DNA from: an uncultured Roseburia sp.
Lineage (GTDB): Bacteria > Bacillota > Clostridia > Lachnospirales > Lachnospiraceae
Length of the DNA: 46,379 nucleotides
Reading direction: 5' to 3'
Assembly (NCBI GenBank): GCA_900539115.1
Contig: UQAQ01000022.1
Span: 1 to 46,379, forward strand
A program made the position numbers and the translations under genes. Under the pieces are notes generated by a model. The model ran no database searches and was not told the DNA's origin. It was given only the letters and a program-made list of their open reading frames with translations. Shown here in pieces: positions 1 to 7,798 of the stretch; position 1 is the stretch's first letter; every line of letters starts with the position of its first letter.

Positions 1-25
1 TCAAAAGAATATTTAGCCATAAAAA

Positions 26-75
26 TACCGACCTCCAATCGTTAGATTTTTAGGTCTAACTTTTTGGGGTCGGTA
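26..75 (-). terminator. Branched terminator downstream of the antiporter gene
   Basis: Arms TACCGACC (26-33) and GGTCGGTA (68-75) enclose an inner hairpin GTTAGA (41-46)/TCTAAC (55-60). Read on the minus strand, the outer stem is followed by a run of T just after the antiporter stop. This fits a rho-independent terminator, with an inner stem that is not usually needed. Confidence 0.6.
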
Positions 76-109
76 CAATTTCCCATGCAGGCTTCTTTTT
101 TTCAAGAAC

Positions 110-1339
110 TTATGCAGCTTTCTGCGGCACTTTGTCTTCTTTTTCATTGAAGACTACTTTCAAAAGAATTGGGGTAACGATCGTTGTAATAACTACCGTG
201 ATGATCACCGGTCCATACAGATCCTGTGACATCAAGCCAACCGCCATACCCTTGCTGGCTACGATCAGGGCAACCTCACCACGTGAGATCATACCGACAC
301 CGATCTGAAGACTTTCTTTTGATGTATATCTCATCAGTTTTGCACCAAGTCCACATCCAATTACTTTACTAAGCACGGCTACGATACAAAGGAGTACCGA
401 GAACACGATGATCTTTCCGGTCATCTTTGGAAGAACTACTTCCAAACCGATGCTGGCAAAGAAGATTGGGGACAAGAACATATAAGAAACGGTCTCTACA
501 CGTTTACTTATGTATTCAATCTTAGGGCTTACAGAAATCGCCAAACCGGCAACATAAGCACCTGTAATATCGGCTACGCCAAAGAAATATTCGGAAGCAA
601 AAGCAAACAGCAAACAGAAGGCAAGTGCCATAATTCCGTATCTTCTCTGTGGAGCAGCGTTTTCTGTCCATTTATAATACAATTTACCAAATACAAATGC
701 AACCACGATTGCAAATACGAAGAACAATACGATCTTCAGCAGAACAATCCCAATGCTTGGGGTCTCACCGCCGCCATTCTGTCCTCCGAGTGTTGTAATG
801 ATCGTCAAGGCAATGATACCAAGGACATCATCGATAACTGCAGCACCGAGAATTGCATTTCCGGCATCTGTACTGAGTTTTCCCATTTCTCGAAGTGTTT
901 CCACCGTAATACTAACAGAAGTCGCCGTCAGGATAACACCGATAAATATATTGCGGTACATTGCTGCTTCTGCTGTGATTCCTGTGGAATCTGTGAAAAA
1001 GTGAGCGATCAGGGCACCACCGACACACGGAACGATAACACCGAGCAATGCGATCACCAGCGAAGCAAGTCCGCTCTTCTTCAACTTCTGAATGTCTGTC
1101 TCAAGTCCGGCGGAGAACATCAATACGATAACTCCGATTTCGGAAAGGCTGTGAATCATGGAATTGGATTCTCCAACCAACATAATGGACGAAAGATTCA
1201 GGCAAGCTGGTCCGATAATCAAACCGGCTACAAGCGCCCCCACTACTTGCGGCATATGGAACCGTTTTGTCACAAGACCGAGGCATTTTGTACTAATCAG
1301 TACGATGGCGATAAATAAAAGATATCCATATTCTTCCAT
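110..1339 (-). CDS. Cation:proton antiporter, CPA2 family
   Basis: An integral membrane protein of 409 aa with about 12 hydrophobic segments, expected to exchange Na+ or K+ for protons across the cytoplasmic membrane. Family motifs seen are the paired aspartates in VIDDVLG (about residues 168-174; D170-D171, the ion-binding pair of electrogenic CPA2 exchangers), GAYVAGLAIS and GMISRGEVALI. There is no C-terminal TrkA-N/RCK domain, so this is a membrane-core-only member unlike full-length KefB/KefC. The ATG at 1339 is chosen over an upstream TTG (1357) because GGAGG (complement of 1347-1351) lies 7 nt upstream of it. A mobile repeat sits 24 nt upstream of this ribosome binding site and may affect expression. 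The transported ion cannot be told from sequence. Confidence 0.85.
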   Translation of the reverse strand: MEEYGYLLFIAIVLISTKCLGLVTKRFHMPQVVGALVAGLIIGPACLNLSSIMLVGESNSMIHSLSEIGVIVLMFSAGLETDIQKLKKSGLASLVIALLGVIVPCVGGALIAHFFTDSTGITAEAAMYRNIFIGVILTATSVSITVETLREMGKLSTDAGNAILGAAVIDDVLGIIALTIITTLGGQNGGGETPSIGIVLLKIVLFFVFAIVVAFVFGKLYYKWTENAAPQRRYGIMALAFCLLFAFASEYFFGVADITGAYVAGLAISVSPKIEYISKRVETVSYMFLSPIFFASIGLEVVLPKMTGKIIVFSVLLCIVAVLSKVIGCGLGAKLMRYTSKESLQIGVGMISRGEVALIVASKGMAVGLMSQDLYGPVIITVVITTIVTPILLKVVFNEKEDKVPQKAA

Positions 1340-1374
1340 TTTAAATCCTCCAATCAACGTATAAAATTTTCCCG

Positions 1375-1563
1375 GTAACTATTCAGGTTCGATGTGCAAA
1401 AAACAATGGATTGTCGTGCTTGCACGTAAAATACATTGTTTTCTGCATATTGAGCCTAATAGGGCTCCCCCTCCTCAAATGAGCATTTTTAGCCCTGTCA
1501 AAGGCGGGAAAGAACACGAAGTGTTCGAAATGCGAATGGGGAGCGGGGAACCTGAATAGTTAC
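1375..1563. mobile_element. MITE-like structured repeat, copy 1
   Basis: A 189-bp element bounded by perfect 16-nt inverted repeats GTAACTATTCAGGTTC (1375-1390) and its complement (1548-1563). Inside, in order: a hairpin with arms of about 17 nt around the loop core TCGTGCTTGCACG, a GAGCC/GGCTC hairpin, a GCATTT/AAATGC stem and GAACAC-gaa-GTGTTC. It encodes no protein. It matches 16582-16774 over its whole length and 4645-4736 over its left half. It lies between putP and the antiporter gene. No target duplication is visible at this copy. It accounts for most of the gene-free stretch 1340-1644; nothing else clear was seen there. Confidence 0.8.
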
Positions 1564-1644
1564 TCTTCAAGTAACTTATTCTTTTTCGACCATTAGTCAT
1601 TTTATACCTTTTGCCTCGAAAAATCAACCTAAGATTTTGTTAAA

Positions 1645-3198
1645 TTATTCGAAATTTTCGCTGCTAACTTTGTTAAATTCGACCAAAATTTCTTCCGACG
1701 GAGCCTTGGTGCAAAGACTTGCGATCACGATGCAGACAAGGCTGATAAAGAATCCGACGAGCAGAGAATAAATACCTGTCGCTGCCGCAATCGTCTGTCC
1801 GCCAACCAACGGAATATAGTCCCAAATAAGTACGGTTAATCCACCGGAGACCATACCCGCTACCGCTCCGGCAAAGTTTGTACGTTTCCAGAACAAAGAG
1901 CATACTACGATCGGACCAAACGCAGAACCAAGACCAGCCCACGCATCCGATACCAGATTCATAATACTGCTTTCCGGATTCCAAGCGATAAAGAATGCAA
2001 TCACAGCAATAACCACAACCGTAATACGGCTGACCTTCAATACTTTTTGCTCTTCCGCTTCCGGACGCATTACATTTTTATAGATATCCTTAGATACAGA
2101 AGAAGCGCACACAAGCAGCTGGGAATCTGCTGTAGACATAATCGCCGCAAGGATTCCGCAAAGGAAGATTCCTCCGATAAACGGCACACCGAGATGATGC
2201 GTAAATACTTTGTTGATCATTTCGATAAATACGCTCTCTGTCGATGCCTGTCCGGCAGTACCAAGAATCTGGTCTGCTCCAAGAAAGGCTCTTCCCACTA
2301 CACCGATAAAGCATGCGGCCACAAGTGAAATCGCTACCCAGATAATCGCGATCACGCTGGATTTTTTCAATTCCTTTTCGCTCTTTACTGCCATGAAACG
2401 CACGAGAATATGGGGCATTCCACAATATCCAAGTCCCCATGCCAGCTGGGAGATAATATCTACAAAAGTATATGGTTTTCCTCCATTGGAGAATAAACTC
2501 AGGTAATCATCATAAGCAATGCCGGTTCCGCTCAGTGTCGCTGTCAGCTGTGGAGCAAAATCGCTGCTCACAAGACCATAAGCTACAATTGGAACAACCA
2601 AAAGGCCGACAAGCATTAACATTCCCTGAATAAAGTCAGTAAAGCACACTGCCAAAAATCCGCCAAGAAATGTATAGATTAAGATAACTCCTGCGCCGAT
2701 GGCAAGTGCGACATGATAATCCACACCAAATACAGAGCTAAACAATTTTCCTCCGGAAGCCAGCGCAGATGCTGTATAAACGAGGAAGAACACAACGATC
2801 ACAAGTGACGAGATAAACAACAATACACGTTTTTTATCGTGATAGCGGTTTTCCAAAAATTCCGGAAGTGTCAATGAATTGTTTGCCACGATCGTATAGC
2901 GGCGCAGTCTCTTGGAAATGAAAAGCCAGTTGGCTACGGTTCCAAGGAACAGACCGATCGCGATCCACGCCTGACCGGTTCCCAATGCATAAATAGATCC
3001 CGGCAGTCCCATAAGAAGCCATCCGCTCATGTCGGATGCCTGTGCAGACAGCGCGGCTACCCAGCCATTTAATCCACGGCCGCCAAGGAAATAATCCTCG
3101 GTATTGTTTGTCTTCTTCATGGAAAATACTCCGATGACAATCATAAAGAGCAGATATACCACGAATGCTGCAAGAATGATAATTGATGATGTTGACAT
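1645..3198 (-). CDS. putP: Sodium/proline symporter (SSS family)
   Basis: A 517-aa membrane protein with about 13 transmembrane segments that imports L-proline with Na+. It is full length for PutP. Visible family features are SAQASDMSGWLLMGLPG near residues 51-67 (D56 corresponds to the essential Na+-site aspartate of E. coli PutP), R41 in the first loop, and the SSS signature STADSQLL at 355-362. The start ATG at 3198 has AAGGAGT about 6 nt upstream. It is divergent from the nucleoside phosphorylase gene over a shared palindromic promoter region. Substrate could also be another small amino or organic acid, but similarity along the whole length favours proline. Confidence 0.88.
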   Translation of the reverse strand: MSTSSIIILAAFVVYLLFMIVIGVFSMKKTNNTEDYFLGGRGLNGWVAALSAQASDMSGWLLMGLPGSIYALGTGQAWIAIGLFLGTVANWLFISKRLRRYTIVANNSLTLPEFLENRYHDKKRVLLFISSLVIVVFFLVYTASALASGGKLFSSVFGVDYHVALAIGAGVILIYTFLGGFLAVCFTDFIQGMLMLVGLLVVPIVAYGLVSSDFAPQLTATLSGTGIAYDDYLSLFSNGGKPYTFVDIISQLAWGLGYCGMPHILVRFMAVKSEKELKKSSVIAIIWVAISLVAACFIGVVGRAFLGADQILGTAGQASTESVFIEMINKVFTHHLGVPFIGGIFLCGILAAIMSTADSQLLVCASSVSKDIYKNVMRPEAEEQKVLKVSRITVVVIAVIAFFIAWNPESSIMNLVSDAWAGLGSAFGPIVVCSLFWKRTNFAGAVAGMVSGGLTVLIWDYIPLVGGQTIAAATGIYSLLVGFFISLVCIVIASLCTKAPSEEILVEFNKVSSENFE

Positions 3199-3262
3199 AA
3201 ATAAACTCCTTCGTATTTTTTAGATAGGGTCGAAAAGTCCAACCCAAAACATTGTTACAGTA

Positions 3263-3295
3263 AGTATACCATATTTTTCCCAAATATGCTATACT
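3263..3295. promoter_or_regulatory. Palindromic divergent promoter of putP and the phosphorylase gene
   Basis: A 33-bp near-perfect palindrome: 14-nt arms AGTATACCATATTT and AAATATGCTATACT match at 13 of 14 positions around a 5-nt centre. Each arm ends in an extended -10 element TGN-TATACT, one per strand (minus 3263-3268, plus 3290-3295). Neither has a convincing -35, as expected for extended -10 promoters. The symmetry also makes it a plausible operator. Confidence 0.6.
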
Positions 3296-3329
3296 TGAAT
3301 TATATAAGACTTTGCAAGGAGGTTTACTT

Positions 3330-4634
3330 ATGGAACGATTTGTAGATTTAATTCACGATAAAAAAAATGGGAAAGAACTCTCCGATGAAAGCATCCGGGG
3401 TATGATCGAGGGTTTTACAAAGGGGGATATCCCGGATTATCAGATGTCTGCCATGCTGATGGCGATTTGTTATGAAGGGTTAAATGACCGCGAATTGACG
3501 ACGATGACGCTGGCAATGCGCGATTCGGGTACGATCAACGACCTCTCCGCGATCGACGGCATCAAAGTGGACAAACACAGCACCGGCGGTGTCGGGGACA
3601 AGACAACCCTTATTATCGGACCGATTGCGGCTTCCTGTGGGATTCCGATTGCCAAGATGAGCGGCCGCGGACTGGGATTTACCGGCGGAACCATCGATAA
3701 ACTGGAATCCATCCCGGGTTTTCATACCGATCTCTCGACCGACGCCTTTTTCGAGGCTGTAAAGAAAACCGGCATCTGCGTCAATGGCCAGACGGCGGAC
3801 CTTGCACCGGCAGACAAAAAAATCTATGCTCTGCGTGATGCAACGGCTACTGTCGAAAGCATTCCATTGATCGCATCTTCTGTTATGAGCAAAAAGCTCG
3901 CTTCCGGAAGCGACTGCATCGTGCTTGATGTCACGACCGGAAATGGTGCCTTTATGAAAGACCGCGAGCAGGCACTTGAACTCGCCAAAAAAATGGTAAC
4001 TATTGGAAATCTCGCCGGCAAGAAAACAATCGCACAATTGACCTCGATGGAAGAACCGCTTGGTTTTTCCGTCGGCAATAATCTAGAAGTAAAAGAGGCA
4101 ATCGATGCCCTTCACGGCAATGGACCGGAAGATCTGATGACGGTGTGCTACACTCTTGCCGCCCATATGATCTCATTGGGAAAAAATATTTCCTACGAGG
4201 CGGCAGTAAAAGAAGCCAAAGAAAGTGTGGAAAGCGGACGAGCCTTTCATACCTTTGTTAAAATGGTAGAAATGCAGGGCGGCGACACGTCCTATATCCT
4301 TGCACCGGAAACGTTTCCGGTTTCGCCGGTACAAGCAGATCTGAAAGTTCCAAGCTCCGGCTTTCTTACCTATATTAATACCGAGGGAGTCGGCACTGCT
4401 GCCGGAATCTTAGGTGCCGGGCGCAACAAAAAAGAGGATGATATCGATCCATGTGCCGGGATCATTCTTCATAAAAAGCTGGGACAGAAGGTGGAAATAG
4501 GAGAATCCCTTGCCACTTTATATACTTCGGACAAGTCACTTCTCGATGCAGGGATTCGCCATCTGGAAACCTGTTATGAGATCAAGGATGTGCCGGAAAG
4601 TGTACCGGAATTGATTCAGGAATGTATTTCCTGA
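3330..4634 (+). CDS. pdp: Pyrimidine-nucleoside (thymidine) phosphorylase
   Basis: A 434-aa cytoplasmic enzyme that splits thymidine, and in the Firmicute type also uridine, with phosphate to give the base and (deoxy)ribose-1-phosphate in nucleoside salvage. It carries the phosphate-binding motif KHSTGGVGDK (82-91) and the family signature SGRGLGFTGGTIDKLE (111-126), followed by the alpha/beta and C-terminal lobes. Length matches Pdp of Bacillus. The ATG at 3330 follows AGGAGG (3316-3321), so the upstream in-frame TTG at 3312 is not the start. It stands alone, without deoC or cdd next to it. A truncated mobile repeat lies 10 bp after its stop. Whether it is Pdp (uridine and thymidine) or strict DeoA cannot be settled by eye. 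Confidence 0.9.
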   Translation: MERFVDLIHDKKNGKELSDESIRGMIEGFTKGDIPDYQMSAMLMAICYEGLNDRELTTMTLAMRDSGTINDLSAIDGIKVDKHSTGGVGDKTTLIIGPIAASCGIPIAKMSGRGLGFTGGTIDKLESIPGFHTDLSTDAFFEAVKKTGICVNGQTADLAPADKKIYALRDATATVESIPLIASSVMSKKLASGSDCIVLDVTTGNGAFMKDREQALELAKKMVTIGNLAGKKTIAQLTSMEEPLGFSVGNNLEVKEAIDALHGNGPEDLMTVCYTLAAHMISLGKNISYEAAVKEAKESVESGRAFHTFVKMVEMQGGDTSYILAPETFPVSPVQADLKVPSSGFLTYINTEGVGTAAGILGAGRNKKEDDIDPCAGIILHKKLGQKVEIGESLATLYTSDKSLLDAGIRHLETCYEIKDVPESVPELIQECIS

Positions 4635-4644
4635 TTTTCTGTTC

Positions 4645-4736
4645 GCAACGATTCAAAATTAAATGTCCGGAAATCAATGAATCATCGTGCTTGCACGAAA
4701 GAGACTTTGATTTCCGGACATTTAGTTAGTAGTTAC
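4645..4736. mobile_element. MITE-like structured repeat, copy 3 (internally deleted)
   Basis: A 92-bp derivative of the repeat at 1375 and 16582. The left end GCAACGATTCAAA is a decayed form of GTAACTATTCAGG, the variable-arm hairpin with loop core TCGTGCTTGCACG is intact (arms AATGTCCGGAAATCA and complement), and then the sequence jumps to the last TAGTTAC of the right end. Flanks TTCTGTTC and TTACGTTC agree at 6 of 8 positions, like a worn 8-bp target duplication. It lies between two convergent genes and its long stem may act as a terminator for both. Confidence 0.7.
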
Positions 4737-4750
4737 TTACGTTCTATATT

Positions 4751-6022
4751 TTAGATGGTAAACTGTTCTACCAATTCTTTCAAATGAATGGAATTGCTTC
4801 CTGTCGAAGAAGCCAAATCTTTGATATCGGAAGAATTGCGGGCGATTTCATTGGTGTCCCCGGCAATCGTCTCACTTCCTTTGGCTCCCATATCACTCTT
4901 CGCCGTGATATCACGGATCGTCGCATTCATCTCATTCAGACTGCTGAGGATCTGATCCGAACTTGTACTCAGGGACTCAACCAGTCCATTGACATATTCC
5001 GCATCCTGTTTGTAACGGTCTCCGGTCTCCACAAGATCACTGTACGCCGTCATAACAGAAGTATTGATAAATTCAAGAATGATCTCGGAACACTCGATCA
5101 AACTTGTTACGGACTCTGTTACTGTCGCTGCTACATTTTGAATCTTTTCAACTGCCTCCGAGGAAGCCTCGGAAAGATCAGTGATCTCCATTGCAACTAC
5201 CGCAAATCCCTGTCCGCTCTCACCGGCTCTCGCTGCCTCGATGGAAGCATTGATAGCAAGAAGATTGGTCTGATTTGTAATATTGCGGATAGTTTCCGTA
5301 AGCACCTGAATCTGCTGGATATTTTTGGAAGCTTGGATTGCTTCTTCCATACGCTCCTTGTTGCCCTTTAATATACGATTTGCATTGTTTCTGGATTCCT
5401 TCGCGTTTTCCTGAAGTTCCAGTGCGCGGGTATTGATCTTTTCTGCCTCTTCCGCGCCTTCCTGCGCCTGCTTGGCAACGCCTTTCATAACCACTTCAAT
5501 CTCATCCGTGGATACATCCAGCTCGTGCATGGCTGCTGCCGTCTCCATCAGTCCGGTAGATACCTGCTCTGTCGTAGCCGACATGCCTTCCAGTTTCTCT
5601 GACAGATTGTCGACACGCTCTGATGTCTCAACAATGTTTTTGTCCATTCCCGAAAGCATCGCATTGAGTGTCTCAACCATCTCTCGCAGAGACTCCGCGG
5701 TCTTCGCCGATGTTCTCGCTATATCGCCAAGTTCATCTTTTACTTTCAATGTCTTTTCCGGAATCTGATAGGTCAGATCGTGATCTGCCATCGCCGTCAA
5801 CTGTTCTTTGACAACTTCCATCCGTTTTACAAATCGAAAACTAAATACAGTCGCGATCGCTGCTCCGGCAATAATCGATAAGATCACGACAATACTGTAT
5901 GCAATCAATGCACCCGGTGTGATAAATTTGCTAAGCCCAAGATAAACCGCCAAAAAAGAAACCACACCTTCCAACAAAAGGGCTCCGCACACTGCTGCGA
6001 TCAATTTTGCTCTAATCTTCAT
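4751..6022 (-). CDS. Methyl-accepting chemotaxis protein
   Basis: A 423-aa chemoreceptor. Two transmembrane helices (about 7-31 and 36-61) are separated by only a few residues, so there is no extracellular ligand-binding domain. Then come a HAMP domain (about 62-115) and a long coiled-coil signalling domain. The kinase-contact tip around 245-285 reads RNITNQTNLLAINASIEAAR and continues AGESGQGFAVVA, matching the conserved MCP hairpin. It should dock CheA/CheW and control flagellar motion or a related output. Without a sensor domain it probably reads membrane state or a partner protein. ATG 6022 is preceded by GGAGG (complement of 6030-6034). No che genes are nearby. Confidence 0.9.
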   Translation of the reverse strand: MKIRAKLIAAVCGALLLEGVVSFLAVYLGLSKFITPGALIAYSIVVILSIIAGAAIATVFSFRFVKRMEVVKEQLTAMADHDLTYQIPEKTLKVKDELGDIARTSAKTAESLREMVETLNAMLSGMDKNIVETSERVDNLSEKLEGMSATTEQVSTGLMETAAAMHELDVSTDEIEVVMKGVAKQAQEGAEEAEKINTRALELQENAKESRNNANRILKGNKERMEEAIQASKNIQQIQVLTETIRNITNQTNLLAINASIEAARAGESGQGFAVVAMEITDLSEASSEAVEKIQNVAATVTESVTSLIECSEIILEFINTSVMTAYSDLVETGDRYKQDAEYVNGLVESLSTSSDQILSSLNEMNATIRDITAKSDMGAKGSETIAGDTNEIARNSSDIKDLASSTGSNSIHLKELVEQFTI

Positions 6023-6058
6023 TCTGTAACCTCCTCACGGTCAAATATGTATGTCTTA

Positions 6059-6087
6059 ATCATAGCATACTTGCTTGCTTTTCGCAA
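6059..6087 (-). promoter_or_regulatory. Promoter of the chemotaxis receptor gene
   Basis: On the minus strand, TTGCGA (complement of 6082-6087), exactly 17 nt, then TATGAT (complement of 6059-6064). It lies just past the stop of the upstream gene and 36 nt before the start ATG. A good sigma-A-type match. Confidence 0.6.
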
Positions 6088-6092
6088 CTCTT

Positions 6093-6437
6093 TTACTTCT
6101 CCTCCGCTGCATAAATCTGATCATAATATTCATACAGTTTCTGCACGCCATTTTCCAAAATATAATAATGACGGATATAAGGAATCAATAGCACAAAAAA
6201 CATCAGGCAAAGCAAAAGCACCGCCCATTCCCGGATCAAAAGGCTGGCAAGAATCGAAATTACCGCAAGAATGGCAAAAAGCACGGTAACAATCAGATGG
6301 ATCAGCCGCTCATGCTGGAAAAATCCGATCTGTATGAGCATCTGCGACAAAAATTCGCCTTTGTCCCCCTCGATCTTCCGGCTTCCGTCTGCCGTCTCAC
6401 CATAAAATTTCAAATAGTTTTTTAACCGTTGTTCCAT
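6093..6437 (-). CDS. Small two-helix membrane protein
   Basis: A 114-aa protein I do not recognise. The N-terminal about 45 residues are hydrophilic (KNYLKFYGETADGSRKIEGD), followed by two adjacent transmembrane helices (about 45-67 and 71-90) and a charged C-terminal tail. The start has AAGGAGG 8 nt upstream. It begins 15 nt after the tmcAL stop and is probably cotranscribed with it. No enzymatic motif is visible. Confidence 0.7.
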   Translation of the reverse strand: MEQRLKNYLKFYGETADGSRKIEGDKGEFLSQMLIQIGFFQHERLIHLIVTVLFAILAVISILASLLIREWAVLLLCLMFFVLLIPYIRHYYILENGVQKLYEYYDQIYAAEEK

Positions 6438-6452
6438 CGTAACAACCTCCTT

Positions 6453-7673
6453 TTAACCGACGATCACCATCGACTGTTTGTATTCATTTTTCTGTGGCAG
6501 CCCTGTTTTCTGGGCAACTGTCATATGATAAATGTCTGCCGCAAAGATATCCTGTGCCAACTTTTCTTTGTCGCTCCCGCTCAGCCGCTCTTCCTCTTTT
6601 GCCAGCCGTCCAATAACCGGCGTTTCGGAATTTCCAAGCGGAAGCAGGCAGGCATCCTTCCGCCTCCCAAGCATCCGAAGATACGGCATCCTCGTCTCCC
6701 GCTCCTCGGCTTTTACCTCAAATAAAACCTGCAGTATCGCCCGTTTTACCCGCGCCATTGTGATATTTTTCGTCTTGCAGGCATGGATAAAACTTTCATA
6801 ATCCGCCGCCTGCAAAATCTCGCGTGAAAATACCGCCGCAAGATCTTCGGACACATCTTTATAAGAAACCAGTTTGTCTTTTCTTAGGCGGAGTGCCAGT
6901 GCAAGAACCGGCCAAAAATCCTCTGTTTTCATGCTATAGCTGGCTTCTTTCCAAGCCTGCAGTGCTTCTTCCGGCATTCCCTTTACCTGTTCAAATCCGT
7001 TTTCCATCTGCGCACGGATCGCAGTGGCTGACATATATTTCCAATCATTTTCTTTTTCCGGAGTCACCTGATGATACCCCATCCCTTCTCTGAGGATCGG
7101 TTCACAGCGCATCGACGAACCAAGAAGCCGTATTGCCTGCCGGTACTCTGCGCCCAGAATATTGCCCGGTTGCATCCGCTCACGGCATTTTTCCTCGCTC
7201 CAGCCTGTCTTTTCCTGCAAAAAGCGCTGTCTCGCTGCCGGGTAGGACAATCCCTGTGCTGCGTACCCTTTCATCTGCATGATTCCCTCTTCTTCTCTTT
7301 GACAATTCAAAAAAATATCAGCCATTGTATCGACATCTTCCGGTGCTTCACAGCCAAAACAAACTGCATCCACGCAGCCAAGGCTCTCCAGCGCAAGTAT
7401 TCCGCCATAGGCAAAATCCGCCGCACTCGAAATCCCGTAGCGGACCGGCAGTTCAAAGACATAATCCGCGCCGCCGAGAAGCGCCATCTTCGTACGCACA
7501 TATTTATCGACCACCGCACATTCGCCGCGCTGCACAAAATCGCCGTTCATCACCGCAACGACAACATCTGCGCCCGTGATTTCTCTGGCTTTGCGTATCT
7601 GGTAGCGGTGTCCCTCATGAAAGGGATTGTATTCACTTATGATGCCGGTTATTTTCGCTTGTCGCTTTTCCAT
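6453..7673 (-). CDS. tmcAL: tRNA(Met) cytidine acetate ligase (TmcAL/YlbM family)
   Basis: A 406-aa cytoplasmic protein. The N-terminus has the nucleotidyltransferase fold: GIISEYNPFHEGHRYQI with the HxGH motif at H19-E20-G21-H22 binds and activates with ATP. Next are VVAVMNGDFVQRGE and an alpha/beta region, then a C-terminal RNA-binding part. By family knowledge (B. subtilis TmcAL) it makes acetyl-AMP and transfers acetate to C34 of elongator tRNA-Met to give ac4C at the wobble position. Length and order of motifs match the family. It is first in a two-gene unit with the downstream membrane protein gene. ATG 7673 is preceded by AAAGGAAA. Confidence 0.87.
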   Translation of the reverse strand: MEKRQAKITGIISEYNPFHEGHRYQIRKAREITGADVVVAVMNGDFVQRGECAVVDKYVRTKMALLGGADYVFELPVRYGISSAADFAYGGILALESLGCVDAVCFGCEAPEDVDTMADIFLNCQREEEGIMQMKGYAAQGLSYPAARQRFLQEKTGWSEEKCRERMQPGNILGAEYRQAIRLLGSSMRCEPILREGMGYHQVTPEKENDWKYMSATAIRAQMENGFEQVKGMPEEALQAWKEASYSMKTEDFWPVLALALRLRKDKLVSYKDVSEDLAAVFSREILQAADYESFIHACKTKNITMARVKRAILQVLFEVKAEERETRMPYLRMLGRRKDACLLPLGNSETPVIGRLAKEEERLSGSDKEKLAQDIFAADIYHMTVAQKTGLPQKNEYKQSMVIVG

Positions 7674-7798
7674 AATTTTCCTTTCTTGATAACTTGTTTT
7701 TCAAAAAACTCCCTAAACTTTCATCTGCCCTTTGCGACCTTTCCCGCATTTTTGGTCGATTGTAACTATAACGAACTCACTTCGGGAGTGCCCGTTTT

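Noticed and set aside
1375..1563. Retron-type or other defence RNA
   Set aside because: No reverse transcriptase or effector gene is next to any copy, and the target duplication shows that it is a transposed repeat.
7770..7797. Terminator hairpin CACT-tcggg-AGTG with a T run
   Set aside because: The stem is only 4 bp and no plus-strand gene ends before it.
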